From Lutjanus erythropterus (Eukaryota > Chordata > Actinopteri > Lutjaniformes > Lutjanidae), in contig CM034600.1 of NCBI GenBank assembly GCA_020091685.1, positions 3,794,837 through 3,858,836 on the forward strand: a DNA stretch of 64,000 nucleotides, written 5' to 3'. The notes under the pieces were generated by a model. That model was not told the origin of the DNA, did not search any database, and worked only from the letters and a program-made list of their open reading frames with translations. The position numbers and the translations under genes were made by a program. Positions 19,436 to 34,400 of this stretch are shown piece by piece. Position 1 is the stretch's first letter. Each line of letters begins with the position of its first letter.

Positions 19436-22400
19436 CTGTAGAGAAGAAATACACAAATCAGCATCATCAGGAGTTTATCAGTCTTCAGTTACAAGTTATT
19501 TATTTTCTTATATTTTATTTTCTTCCTCTCATTATTATTAAAATATTTTACTTATCATTCAATATACATGAACTATAAAAGACCCCCCACCCAAAAAACC
19601 CCACTAAGTTAAATCACAGTATGATATTGATACCATTATGACAATGATTAAAAGTGTTTAAATGTGCTATGTACATCATTATTTATTATTCGTTTATTAA
19701 TTTATGTATGTTTTCTGTTATGTTTTGTTTGTTTTTGTCTGTCCTCGTGTGTTTTGACTGTTTCTTAATCATTGTCACTATTGTTTTTGCACCAGTTAAA
19801 AAAATAAAGTTTATCATTTTTATCACACTGGACCCTAAAAATCAAAAGAAGGTGACAAATTCATTATTTCTCATTATTTTCAGACAGACAGACAGAGTCT
19901 TACCCTGCTCTCCTGGATATCCTGCCCTTCCAGGTCTTCCCCTCGGGCCGACGTTCCCTGGGGTGCCCCTGGCGCCTGGTGGGCCCTTGGGCCCTGGTAT
20001 ACCAGGTTCCCCAGGGGGGCCCACAGGCTCCTCTATAGGAGCTGGCTTACGACTTATCTCGTTAATGAACATGTCGAGCTTCAACACCTCCTCTGGGAAG
20101 AAAAAAAGTTCCAATGAATGAGTTACGTATGCAGATATTATTGCTGCAGAACAAGTCTTTAGATGCTTGCTAACAGAGAGCTTACTGTGCACTAGCTGCT
20201 CACAGGCCTGTGTGACCAGTTGGTAGATCATGGCCATAGACTGAGGTTCACCCTGTGAAATATCAGCAGATTCATTAACTGAGCTTTAAATGACAGACAA
20301 AGTTTTATTTTGAAATTACACACAGTAAAAACCAGTGAGAAAATGTGGCCCACTGCCATAAGAATGCTTATTTTAAAATGATGTCCATATTACAATAATA
20401 AAAGGACTCTAAAGCTATAACCCACCTTCTCTCCTCGCTCCCCTTTACTCCCAGGGAGACCCTGGAAAAGAAAACACTCATTAACCACCAGAATCTAATC
20501 AGTTCATGTTCAAGTCCAAGTGGACTTTTGTTGCAAGAAATTACCTCACGTTGTTCCTGAAATATTGCGTTCATGATGGACGGATGGAACCCAAAAACAT
20601 AATGAAAAGACAGATATGACTAACTGACACTATTTGTCCCTGTGCTCTTACCGTAGGTCCCACAGATCCTGAGGGGCCTCTTTCCCCTGAAGGTCCTGGG
20701 TGTCCTGGCATTCCTTGGAAACCCTGGAGAATAAAACAGGTGGATAAGAATAAGAGCAGACAAATGATGAAACAGATGGACAGACACACAGATGCAGTCA
20801 GAGACACTGACACAAGTGAGCTCATCAGGACGAGGACATTTAAGAAGTTTCCTGTTTTGATAGATTTTTGTCATTTTTGAGTGATCAATTACCTGTTACA
20901 AATGTAGTCAGTAATCTAATCCAAATAGCTTTATATTAAAGTAATGTAACTTGATTACTTTCCATTATTGTTATTTTTACCTCACTATAATGTTTTTAAG
21001 GCTGCAACTAACTATTTTATCATCAATGAATTGGTGGATTAGTTTCTTGATTAAATAAGCAGTTGTTTGGTCCATAAAACATCAGAAAATGTTGATCAAA
21101 GTCCAAGATGATGTCCTTAAACATCTTGTTTTGTCCACAACCCCAAAAATATTCAGTTTATTGCCAGAGAGGAGTAAAGAAACAAGAAAACACTAACATT
21201 TAAGAAGCTGAAATCAGAGGTTTTTTTTAATTAAAAATGACTCAAAACGATTAATCAATTATCAGAAAAGATTTTATAAAATGATAATCCTACTAATAAT
21301 CCCCATATTTCCTAAATGCATCTGCAATCTGATTACATCTTTTTTATTTACCCCATAAAAACCCCACTGGCAGGTCTTTATTTAAACCAGACAAAAAGTA
21401 AAGTACAAAAGTAGAGTCAAGCAAATCATATCTTCTCTTAGAGCGTTACCATTAGTGGTGCTAAATACAAAGTTTATTGATTGTTTGAAACTACAGTAGC
21501 ATGTGACGTGTTTATTTGATGGCATCTTACTTCAGAAAACAAATGTGTCATTTCAGCCTGTAGGTGGTGCTAGAGGAAAGATCAAAATGTGCTCAAAATG
21601 CAATGGGGTCACCAGAGAAACGTAACAAGAGAAAAGTTTTCAGCATTCATTAATTCATAGCCATTCATATTTTAGTTTTTGAAATACCAAAATGTTGGTC
21701 AAGGTCAAATTCAGATCTTACACTGGTACCAAAGCTGGTAATACTCAAATTATAGTGTTGATTTTGTAATTAACACTATAATTTGGTGGTTCATTTTTTA
21801 AAAATAGTTGTCAACAGTAGACTGGGCAGTTTAGTCTTATCTTCACCAGAGAGAGGAGCACATGGAGTATTGTTAAGTAGGTATGAAGAGCACAGTGGTG
21901 TAATTGTGTAATTGTAGGGATGGTTGCTGGGGAGGAGAGCAGATGTTAATTTTTGTTTCTCACTGAAAGTCTGTTCATTTTAACTTGCTTTCTGTACAAT
22001 AGTTGATATATGTTACTATGAGGTTTGTGCTCATTGTCAGCTGCTGGTGTAGTCCTGAAATGTTTGGAGGACATAAAGTACACACATATTGATGTATACA
22101 AGTAGAATACTGATTCAACATCTTTACTGCAGTCAGAGTGAAAAAGTACAGGCTCTGAAATGTACTCAATGTGTAAAGTACAAAGTTGACTTTCTTTTTT
22201 CTCCACTCCTTTTCTCTGTGGTCGAGCCTCCCTCTCTTGTCAGTTTTCGTCTTGTTACTCCTGTCGTGCGTGATGTGCACTCATGGATTACTATGTGTTA
22301 TTGCCCATTTAAGGTTGACATTGATCTTCATGTTGGGAAAGAAACTAAAAAACTAAAGTAACAAACCTTTTTTTTTGAAAATGTAAGGAGTAGAAAGTAT

Positions 22401-25400
22401 GGATATTTGTGTTAAAATGCAGGGAACTTTCCAGCTCTGGATATGGGGAGTACACTGTGCAAACAGGACAGTGTTAGTCTAAACCAGTGGTGGGCAATTA
22501 TTTTTCATGGGGGGCCACATGAGAAATTGATGAGGCTGCTGTGGGCCAGACACTAATGATATAAGGTCCTAATAATGGTGAAATCTCTAATAATGAAATG
22601 ATCAGAAGTTTTCTATATATAAATATTCTACCGTTGGTCACCCTTTCTGAATTGCCAAGTGATGAATTGTGGGATGATAATTTGTTGGCTATGTCCAGAA
22701 CTTAACAGACAGTAGCAGTAAAAGTAGAAGAAGAAGAAGAACAAAAAAAACATTTATGTACAGCACTGAGGGAATCAGGTTACAGTTTACTATAAAAGAT
22801 ACAGTTCATTATCATTACCAATGAACACAGTGCTGACCCCTTTCAAAATAAAGGTCTGATAATGGTTTAATGGTTTGTAAAATACCACTGACAGTCTTCA
22901 AAATTATTGCATGTTGATGATATTGGTCTTATAAAACAGTGTTGTAATGGTGTAATAACACTGGCGCTGTCTCTTCATCATCTATTCTTGGTCATGAAAA
23001 AAAAGGTTGTTGATCTCTGTAGTCTTACCCGAGCTCCAGTGATGCCGGGTGCACCAATGTTACCCTCGACCCCCCTGATGCCCTGTCAAACAGTGCAGAG
23101 AGATGAGGATGAATGAGGAGGGAGGGAGGCTCACTGCTTCAGATGAAATGTACGAGGAACTGCTCACAGTTACTGTTGTGATTTGGCTGATGTCAAACAG
23201 CTCACCTTGGGACCTGGACTCCCCTCTTCCCCTTTTGGACCTGGAGGTCCTGGTGAACCCTGCAGAGGTCGGAGAGAACGCAACGAGAGGCACGTGGATG
23301 AGTTTATAGACCAGAATGCAGGGAAGAAGATTAAAGAGACAGTTCACCCAAAATTTAAAATACATATTTTTCCTGTAAGCCTGTAGCGCTGTTTATCCAT
23401 CAAGTTGAGAAATCGACTGAGACTTGGTAACTCAAGATAATCAACGGACCTTATTGTGAGCAGTTTCATCTAGTAAGTAGTTCCTACAGGAAACTGCTCA
23501 CAACAAGGTCTGTGGATTATTTTGAGCAAATGAGTCATGATTTGTGTTTCTGTGGATTTGTTCCACCACTATTTGAGTTTAAACTCACCTGGACTCCTGG
23601 TCGCCCAGGATCTCCCTTTTCCCCTCTTGCACCGGGTGGACCCTAATCAGAAAAATATGAAAACAGAAAACAAGTACATTTTATACAAGGTACTAGATTT
23701 TTAAGTCCTTAGAAAACAGTTAAGCGTGATATGTACCATGGTTACTGCCGACACAGGTATATTTTTGAAGCTAAGGAAGGCTACCCACCATTTTACCCTG
23801 CATGGTCATGCCTCGGGGCCCTGCGCTGCCCAGGGGTCCAAGACCTCCCTCGAGACCAGGCTTTCCTGGGGGACCCACCTCTCCCTGAAACACAGTGAAG
23901 CTTACTTGAAGACATCAATCTGGTGCTTCAAGGCCTGCCAGTAAATAAAAACACCTGGCCACTGGTATTTTCAAGTGCCGACTCGTAAAATAGATTCTTC
24001 AAGCTAGAAAAGCTTTACTGCAGAGTTTAGAGGGCTGCTCTCACTCCATTATAAGGATGATATAACAAATAATTTCAGTCCTTGAACATCACACACAACT
24101 TGTTTTGTTGTCTAGTGTTCCAGAAATCAAATATCACACAAACATCTGTCATGACAAATCATGTTCAAAAGATTCAATGTAGAATTTTAACAACAGAGAC
24201 AGTTATTGAAAAGTTATGTGTGAAAACACTGACTTGGTATTTTGTACTTTAAAATATTACCATATTCATGTTTTATTTCATAAATATTTGTAGTACTGAT
24301 GTGTGATTTGTTTTGTTTTAAGGTTAAAAAGATATTTCCAGTTTGGATGTGAGACTGGACTGACATCCTCACCCTTTTTTGACCTTTTTTTGAGAAAAGT
24401 CTTCTTTCCTTTTTTTCTATTTTCATTTGTATTCAAAAGATTTTGATAGATATTTGTGTAACCACAACTGGTGTTGATGCAAACCAGGAGAAGCTTGGTG
24501 CAACAGAGATCATAGTTTTGTAAACTCTCTGGTCCTGCTTTTCCTCTGCACATTTGAAAAGTATAATTTAGCAAAATATCAGTCTTTAACTATCCAACAG
24601 AAAACAATTAAATTGCTTTTTCACTTTCAAATTTTTGAACAAACAAATGCAAAATAGTTAAAACAGTACATGTCCCATGCTATTAAGGATGAGATACGCT
24701 AGATCCAAGATAGATCCAAAAACACTGGATCATGTCAGGCTTTTAATAATTAAAAAAAGTTTTACTGCCTCAAGCTGTTTGCCCCAGTGTTTTCTTTTCT
24801 TTTTTGGAGGGGGGCTCTTTCCTGTTACATTAAATCCCTTGCTGTGTTGTTAGATTTAAAAAAATAATTAAAGTATCCACATTGCGCCCGTTGTGTGTGA
24901 AGTGAGCAGGATTTTGAAGAAGTCTGCCAACCAGTTGGTTCTGAGCAGAGGGAAAGACGAGTGAAAATGATGAAAAACAGGTACTGCCTCTGCAATCTGC
25001 ACACATCAGGGCCTCGTCATTTATTTATTATCTCTTGCCATTGTGTGCACTGACAGTTTCCTGTGCCCTGAAATCTTGTCTTCGCTGCCCTGCAGCAGCT
25101 CAGAGACTCCTGGCTCTAGTCTGCTCTTAAATTAACAGGTCGAGTTGAGTGAGATAACTCCAGGTAAGAGAACTTAAAGTAACTAAGCCTGAATAAATAT
25201 TTTCATCTCACCTTCTGACCTTGATCTCCCTTCTCTCCTTTCTCACCACGAGGCCCTGGCTTTCCCTGGAAAAGAGGAAAAGAACTGAATGTCAACATGT
25301 TATCAAACAACTGGACCACACACACACACACACAAAAAAAAAAACAGCTGTCATGGTGTCGTACAGTTGGTCCAGGGGAACCAGGAGCTCCGGGGACGTC

Positions 25401-28400
25401 GGAGGAGCAGGTACAGGTGTACGCCGGAGCGGGACAGCTCTCCTCATCTCTCTGACGCAAACAAAGACATAAACAATAAAGACATGAGGTCAGCCCTTGA
25501 AGCCATTGGTACATTTACTGTGCACTCATATAGACCCTTTTACAGTTTGTAAACAATGAGAAAGCTGCGCACGCATTTTGGCAACGGAAGTACGGCGGAC
25601 AGGTTGTCAATGGGCCGCTGCAAACACGAGCAGTTTTACACAACAAACATACATTTTGGTGAATTTGGTGCTGGTAAAACATATTTAATTCAACCTTTGC
25701 AGCTTGACAACTGGTCTGGATGACTGGGGGAGATCGCTACTTCTGTTGCTGAAATGCATGCGCAGACTTTTGATGACGTCAGCTGCAAAAGGGTCTCTAG
25801 TGTCTCTCACTGTTGTATATCCAGTGGGGGAAAAGTGAAGACAGCAACAAGAACAAGTCACAATCACAAATCTTATCAAACCATTTTTGAAGATATAAGT
25901 GACCCTTTGCTAAACTCCTCCTCCAAACAGCAACTGTCCAATCATAGGTTAGCAACTGTAACTAACTAAGTAACATTTTTAATGACATTTTATAATGTTA
26001 CATTTTATTTTTAATACCATGCTTTGGGGCTAATAGTGCTACACTGAAATACACACATAACAATGGTGCTCTGTTGTGTCTAGGCTCTTTACATGGATCA
26101 ACACCTTTGACAAGGTTCTCATTTTAAAATGTGTAAGATTAAAAAGTCAGCTCGAGACTTCTCAGCTGACTCCAGGAGTTTAAGTATTAGCATTAGCTTA
26201 TATTAGCTAGCTACACTTATAAAATCTGCTGATGAGAGTCCTACGCAGTATGGAATTTGATTTTAGTTACTTCCAGGTCTGGATAAGTATGGAAAAACAT
26301 TTGTCTTTCCAGCCTATTGCTTATACTCTTTTTTCTAAACTAAAAAGTCACTAAAAATAAACTGAATGAGGTGCGTCTGTGGCTCAGTTGTTAGAGCATG
26401 ACCATGTGCTGAGGATGTCTGTCCTCTGCCGCAGCCGGGGCCCATTTGCTGCATGTCATCCCTTCTCTCTACCCCTTTTCCTGTCATATCTTCAGCTGTC
26501 ACTGTCAAATAAAGCCAAAAGGCCACAAAAACATCTAATAAATAAACAAATTAAATAAAAAAATAACTAAATAAAGGCCCTGTGTGGGCTGAAACACACA
26601 ATTCTAACATAACTACACCTGTTCTTGTGGTGCTCAAAGTGAATCTGAAAAATTCAAAACTCTTTCCAGAAATCATGACCAGATTACTCAAGATAATCCA
26701 CAAATCTTGTTGTGAGCAGTTTCATGTAGGAACTACTTTCATTTTAGTAGAAACAAAGTAATTCTGGTAGATTCTACAGCAGAAAGAAAGTAGCTCCTAC
26801 ATAAAACTGCTCACAACAAGGTGTGTGGATTATCTTGATCAACCCCGTTCTGATTTCTGGAAAGAGAAATTGCTGTTGAGTTTTTCAAATTTTCAAATTT
26901 TTTTTTTTGGTGCTTTGAGCTCCACAAGCCAAGTGCCATTTAGTCCCATTATATTAGAGAGGAGGCAGACATCTCTATGGCTGATACTTCCATAAATACA
27001 GCTACAGGTCGGGGAAAAATATTTTTTCATACAGAGTTGAATAAAGGTAAATGTAAAGAGCAGCACACTGACCACTCCAGGCAGGTCACAGCAGGTGTCC
27101 TCTAAAGGCCATGTCGTGTTACAGACGATCTCAAAGGACTGCAGCGAAAACTGGAAACAAAGAAGAACATGAGATATAGGTGGAGCACAGGATGGGAACA
27201 GATCAGAGCATGTAATGTATTTATGGAACAGAGTAGGCCTGGATTCATATCAGGTAAATAGAAGAGAACAGAATAAAAAGTACCGGTGCTGAGCCACTAT
27301 TGGGTCCTCTGGTCTTCACCAGCTTTCCCAGCATCTCAAAGCCGTCTGTCGGCAGGTTGCCTAGCGGGCGGGCGGGCCTCTCACCCACATGCTGGCAGTC
27401 CACAGACAGGGACACACTCACCTGGCTGACAGACAGATGAACCTGCCAATCAGAAGAAAGAGGACTGAACAAATGGGACTACAAGTGATAAAACATGACA
27501 TGAGATCCAACATTTTTTATCACATTAGTCCTGGTAGATATACACATGGTCTGCAATGTACACACTGATGTACTATCACTGGATTACTTTTCGTTATAAT
27601 ATGCATCTTTTATTCTATGATTTCTAAGTGGATTCATCAAGTTTTATTTTGAAATGGAGATATAGTGATAGTGATATTCTCAGGAAGTGTAAGTCACAGC
27701 GTCTTTGCTGAATATGAACCATTTATTGTTACTCCTACTTACACTTAAGTGTAGGAGCAATCACAGAAGCATTAAGGTGAATGAGTGACAAGCAGGCTTG
27801 GAAATTAGTACCAGCCACCAGCAAAATGTTGGCAAAATATAGAAGTGGCGAGTAAATTTTAAACCCAGAATAATGATTTACTATTGAGTGGTTGATGAAT
27901 TTGAACATTTTTCTGTCAGTGGCTGCTAGATGTTCACATTTTACATGAGTTAATTTCCAACCCTGGTGACAAAGCTGATAAAAACAAGGACATTCAACCT
28001 TGCAACATGACCGTGTGAAAATATAACATCCTGTCTGTTTCTAACCACAGTTTTTAGTTTTCCTGCTTAAAATGAACAGTATTTGCTGCAGTGATATTAC
28101 TGAGTGCACAGAGAGGAAATCATTTTTTATGTCAGGCAGCACTGCGCTCAAGGTTATTTCATTGTTGTGTGTTGTATTGTTTTTTAAATGATTTACTTTA
28201 ATGATCAGAGAGGCTGCTTTCAGTAATTAACCTACTGTAGTAACATTTTCATGTAAGCTGTAATTCCACAGCAGCCATCTTTCTGTGCCTCTGATTGTGT
28301 GTAAAAGCGCGCACACACAGTAAGGACAGGGGCAGACTCTTCTTCCTATTTCATCCAACTGCAACTCATCCACTGTTAATCACAATGTTCATTTTTATGA

Positions 28401-31400
28401 CCCAGCCGGCCCATCCGACCTGTGGGTTAACTGCAGTGCCTGAATCACTACAAGTGGGTGATTTCAGCATCTGTTTTGCCTCTCCAACTTGCAGAATCTG
28501 CCATTTAAATAGCAATGCACCACGGGCAGGCACATCTCACTCTTAAAAGGAATGGATGGGAGATGACAACCAAAATACCCCGAATAAATCCACATGGTAA
28601 ATGAAGAGACTAAATACAACCTGTTTGTGCCTTACTTGGGGCCCAGATTATGCACCATTTAAAAAGAAAATTGGAGTTGGACACACACTTCAGTGGCGTT
28701 GCTCCATGCACTTTAGATGAAACAGACTAAACAGGGCCCAGTATCTCACCTTGTGAAAGCTGCCATAGAAGAGTCTGTGGACCTGCGGCTGGTCAAAGGT
28801 CAGTTCCTGCACTTCTCCCCTGTAATCCAGACTGAAGTACACCAGATGTTTGGTCGTAGCTGTAGCAAAAATTGAAGAAATTAGTTTAGATACTAAAATA
28901 TTTAGTGATCAACTCACACTTGTTCTGCAAAAACCACGGGGTTGCAAAGATGTCAGTATCTACTGTCAGGTGTCCCAGGTCTCTAGTGGGTGTTCATACT
29001 ATTGTTTTGTTTTTTTGTTTTTTTTGAAAATATTTTTGGACTTTTACGTCCTTAATTGATAGGACAGGAAAGCAGGAGAGAGATTGGAGGAATGTAATGT
29101 AGCAAAGGGCCAGAGGCGAGAGTTGAACCTACAGCCACTACAGAGGACTCGCAGCCTGTATGGGAGCAAACACTCTACCAACTGAACTACCAGGCTTCAC
29201 TGTTGGCTCTTTTTAAAATTGGTTCTTTAAAAAGCTGCTGTGTGCTGTGAAAGTCTGCATTTCAGTAATCTCCACAAACAGTAAGATGTCCATTTTCAGT
29301 TAGCCATAATCTTATGATTCCTAAAAAAAACAGATGAATCTTTACTTTTTCAAGGATAAACCTGGCCACATTACATCTTTTTAATATTCAACAAATCTCA
29401 TTAAAAGACCAACTGATATATCTTATTCCTCTGTGACACAGAGCTCTCTTTTTGTCCAAAAACTATTAAAAACACATCAGTGAGCTACACTGTTGCACTG
29501 GGTACATGATAATGTTCCTTCATGACCATGAACACACACTGTAGTTTATTTTGACTCAATCCTAATTACACCTTGTTGCTGCTGGGATGACTCACTAACA
29601 CAAATATGTATTGATCCACAGCTGAACATAGTCCCCAACAAATGCACTTTTTCATCCTGTTTTAACCTTCAGTAAAAACTACAGTGCCCAGTTATTTTAA
29701 GGAAATTACTGAAACCTATAAAGGGTGCTGACAAGAAGAAAAATATAGAACAAAACCAAACTTATCATTTAATTTATTTGCATCATTCTATTTATGATTT
29801 TGCTGTTTACAAAAAACATGAACTAATGCCTTGTTTCATCTGTCATGACCTTCATCACAGTGTTGTGATATATATATATAGGTTTTGAAAAATTCTTGAA
29901 GTAACAAAAACTTCATTGTAAAAAATGTGGATTTACTGTATCTCATCCTCTGTCCAGCAAATTGTGAATTTGTAAAGATAAAACAACTTGCTTTGAACAC
30001 AGTTTATAAATTCCTTGAATTTAGTAAAGATCAAGGCTTCAGCAGTTTGGGAGATGAAGAGACGCAGAAATGTTACTCACGGTCGAGCACCACTCCCATC
30101 TTAGGCTGGAAGTCGTTGTCAGTGAGCTGCCAGAGGGCGAAGGGCTCCCTGGGCGTGTCCTGCAACACGCGGAAGGCGATGCTGATGGTGTGCTCTGGAG
30201 AAAAGCCTGCAGGGTGGATAAACCTGGAGGGAGAGAGGGAACGATGGATCTATTTTAATAAAAGCAAAGGGGGCCTGCTCCGCTCTTTTTCTATCGAAGA
30301 AACATCCCTCTCCTGCAACTCTGAGAGAAATTTGAGAAGAGACACGAGTGAAGGAAGTGAGAAGCCACATTGTGGAAAGCCACCTCTGTAGATTTACCAG
30401 TCTTCCTTAAATACATTTTTAGTACAAAGTATTTACTCACAGATAGTTGTCATGTATCCCAAAGGATTGTGTATTCAACTGTGTAACATACATACAGCTT
30501 GACAAACCTCCAAAACACAGCTGGATGCATCAAACAAAACAGAGCTGAAGTCTGTTTGGACTGGAAGGCATAGCTGAAGTTTGTATTAAATATCAGCACT
30601 TTTCTACATGTTTATGTTTATATCGGTGTATATATGGACTGTTAAATCTCTAAATCTGTGCAAACTACTGTCCCAAAACCAAAAAAGAACATTAAAAAGA
30701 ACCTAGGTGTGCAAATCTTAGATGTTCACTAAGATCCTCATATTAACTATTGAAATCCATTATAATGTTCGTGATCAAAGAGCAGAAAGCTTAATATCAT
30801 TTATAATAAAAATTCCCCTTTAAAATCCCCTTTCTTGGGGGAAATAAACACAGTTTTAGCACAGTTTTGCAAGCCAGAAGTATTTTAGAATAAACTCCAT
30901 GTCAGTTTAAGTTCTGTATTGTGACGTTGTTTGAATAACAGCTAAAATACAACACTTCTAAAACTGTCACTACCGAACAGCCACAACTGGAACATGGGAT
31001 GTTTTGTCAAAAATAAAATACATTACATTATCAGATAATGTTATTATAGTGTTTGGTTCAGTGTGTATTTACGTTTAAATCAGTAAAATTAATTCTATGC
31101 CCTATACAAAGAAAAATTAGATTCACAATCTCAAAAATTCTGCTCAAGGAAATTGTTCAAATTATGTATTTTTTAATTAACCTGTGAAAACTTTTTTTTA
31201 AAAAATATATTTACAATGTAAATGTAAACAAAATATTAAAAGATCAATAAAAGCCTTTGTATTATGGTATTTACTATGTGTATTGGTCGTGACAAATTTT
31301 GGGAGAGGAAAAATATTTTGAAACTGTCAAAATGTGAATTAACTGTACAATTACTATAAATGTCTACCTTGGATGTTATATAATTAACATACATGCAATG

Positions 31401-34400
31401 TTTGGTAAATGACACTTATTTTAGGATATTTTGAACTCTGACATTCTGTAGAATGGCATATATCCAGGCAAAATTAAGAAAATAAATAAAGAGTGAATTA
31501 AAAGCAGTAGAAGAGATGGTCTCACTTGGTGCTCTGTGTCAGTTGGACGTCTCTGTACAGGGTGTAAGTGGGGAGGGTGTTGAAGACAAAAGGCTCGACT
31601 ACCACGCCCTCCACAGACGAGTGAGCTCTCTGAGTCAGACCAAACGCTTCCATCATGTCAAATCCTGAGGCAACAAACACATAACAACAACAAAAGTTTT
31701 TCACATCTGATGTTTCAGTTAATTCAACACGAGTCCTTTATGAGAGAGTTTGTTTGAGGACGACATGTCTCACCTTTAACGATGCTGTTCCTGATGGTGA
31801 CTTCAGGGCAGACTGCGACACAACAGGCCGGGGTTGAATCATACAAGCAAGGGCAGACAAAACATCAGATGAGGGAGAGTTCACATTTTTTTTGAATGGG
31901 GGCTGAATGAGGTGTTATCCAGAGTCAGTGTGTTTCCTCCAGTAGATGGAGGTCAGCAGCCCCCAGACTGGAGAAGCAGCAAGAGCACAGGTGTAGGAAG
32001 CTAAAGTATTGTCACCACTTTAACTTTCTGTTAGACAACCTTTATATTATTCTCTCCAAATCAACCAAACTTCTTTGACAAAAGTAGTAATTTTACCTTG
32101 CAGATCACAGGAGTTGCATGTCTACCGCAGCTTTAATCTTTTAATTTGTTAATTGGTTTGTGTTATCGTGTGACTTTGGTTTTTTAAAATATTAGTTCTG
32201 ATTCACTGAAGTCACACAATGATAAAGGCAGCGGTAGACCAGCAACTCCTGTGTTCTGCAGGGTAAAATTTCTGTTTTTGCCAAAAGAGTTTGGTTGAGC
32301 AAAAGAGAATCATATTTGACGCATATAACAACAGTTTCCCGTCGGAAAAGGCTGTCTGATGGTGAGGTAAAGCGCTCAAGATATTCTAAAGTGTACACAT
32401 ATTGATTTTTTTTGGTGTCTAAAATATGTTTTGTTGCTGACCCAGTCCACAGCAGTACATTGCTCCGCTTGTTCCTCCTGTTGCTTCTCCAAACTGGAGA
32501 GGGGGCTACCGCAATCTACTGTAGGTAACACACTGACTATGAATTAGTACCTCATACAACCTTTAAAACAAAACTGCAGTTTGACCAAGGACCAAGAATA
32601 CATCTTAAGGAAATTGTTACAGGATATAACACACAAAAGAGCTTTATCACAATATGTAACTGAGGAGAAAGCAATAAGGAGAGTGGGTTATTGTGTAATT
32701 TAATTATTACCTTTCAGTTGGATCATTCTCTAATAATATGAAGGTATTCTGATGGTCTGATTCACAGTTGTGTCAATGTTAACAAGTAGATTTTATTCAG
32801 ATTGACAAATGAAGCATGACGCATGATGCAAGTCCTCATGATTACTAAGAAATTAATTTCACACACGTCCCCAAAGCTGATACACGTTACTCTCTCACTG
32901 TGTTAACGTCACAGGGATCAAAGAAATATAAAAAACCTGCTGGAGTCATAGAAGGACGTCAGCTCAGTTTGAACTGAAATGATTCATCCAATGATTTTTA
33001 TGATTTAATTGAGAGAGGAAGTGGCAGAAAGTCCAGAGGACCGTCCACAATTCACTTTATAATGAATTGTATGTAAGCGGCAGTGTCTAAGGAACAGTGA
33101 GTATTTGTGTGTAAAATGTATCTCTCTATGCTTAATGTGTGTGTTTATGATTTCTATATTCATATTAAAGCCAAATGAGTCCATTCATCTTTCTCCTATT
33201 AAAGATTTGGGGAAAAAATTTGAGAATGGTTTTAGATGAAAATACCTGGTATTAATCATCTTAACACACATTGTTAAGAAATTAATTCTTTTATTTTGGA
33301 AAAACAAATTCCCTTCTACTTTTCAGCCGTTCCTGCAACAATTATTACGCTTCCTACCATTAGAGAGACTAACCTTAGAAAAAAAAATATCGGGGACATG
33401 TTTTTCAAGAACTCTGCTCCCCATTATTTTCTTACCTTTCAAGAGGAGATCAATAATGGACTTTTTGGACCTGGACTTCTATGGACTAGAGCCCTCATAT
33501 ATACATCATAAATTTTGGACTATTAAGTTAATGTTACCATTAATTTATTCACTGCTTTTGTCCTTTTCTATTTTTTTGTTTTGTTTTGTGTAGTTCCAAG
33601 ATTACTTCTTTGTTCTTTGCTTTTCCCTTCCCTTCATTTACTCTTTTGCTTGTCTGTCTGTAAATCCTTTGTTTATCATTTTGTAATGCTCAGGCCTGTA
33701 ATAAAATGTTTGTTGTTATTGTGGAAAAAACAATAAAATGCCATTATTCAAAAAAAGAAGAAAAATGAGAAAGACAAAATGAGCTACTTCTACTGTGGAT
33801 TAATAATACGTGATATGATTATGAGTCACCTTCATTGTGGATGGGGTACAACCGGGGATGGATGGGAATTCTGGCGGGAGCCGTGGCTGAAAAGGAACAA
33901 GTAAAACAAATCATGACACACTGAACATTTAAAGATCATGTACTGTATGTATTAGAGATGTAACGAAACAATTAACTCAAGGTACGATAATAACACAATA
34001 AAAAGGTCTACAATACGATATTTACTGCAATATTGAAAAACAAAGAAAAATGACGACTTGACAAAAATCTGATTTGTACAGCATTTTTTGTTCAGATAAA
34101 ATTTGTTTTTCATTCCTTCCTGTTTTTTTCCTATAGTATTTATGCTTCCCTTTCTTAATAAAATAAAAGTACCCAGCCATAACCAAAGAATGTGCAAAAA
34201 ATTGGCATGAATTATCTTTCTCAATAAATTCTTGAATTATGTGTGCAGGATTTTAAAACAAAAACAATTCAGTAATCAGTAGCAGTCCTTTTATGAAATA
34301 AACTAAAGTAAAAATCATAAAATACTTGACCATGTAATCACACTGTAATTACAGTGTACAGTGTCACAGTCCAGTTTTTTGTTTTTTTTTGCAATATCAT

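Noticed and set aside
19654-20121. 155-codon plus-strand frame rich in Pro and Gly
   Set aside because: It is the reverse complement of the COL1 exon at 19904-20092, whose true frame is on the minus strand.
29927-30391. 154-codon plus-strand open frame
   Set aside because: It is the antisense shadow of the TSPN exon at 30081-30223, which has splice sites, phase and family similarity on the minus strand.
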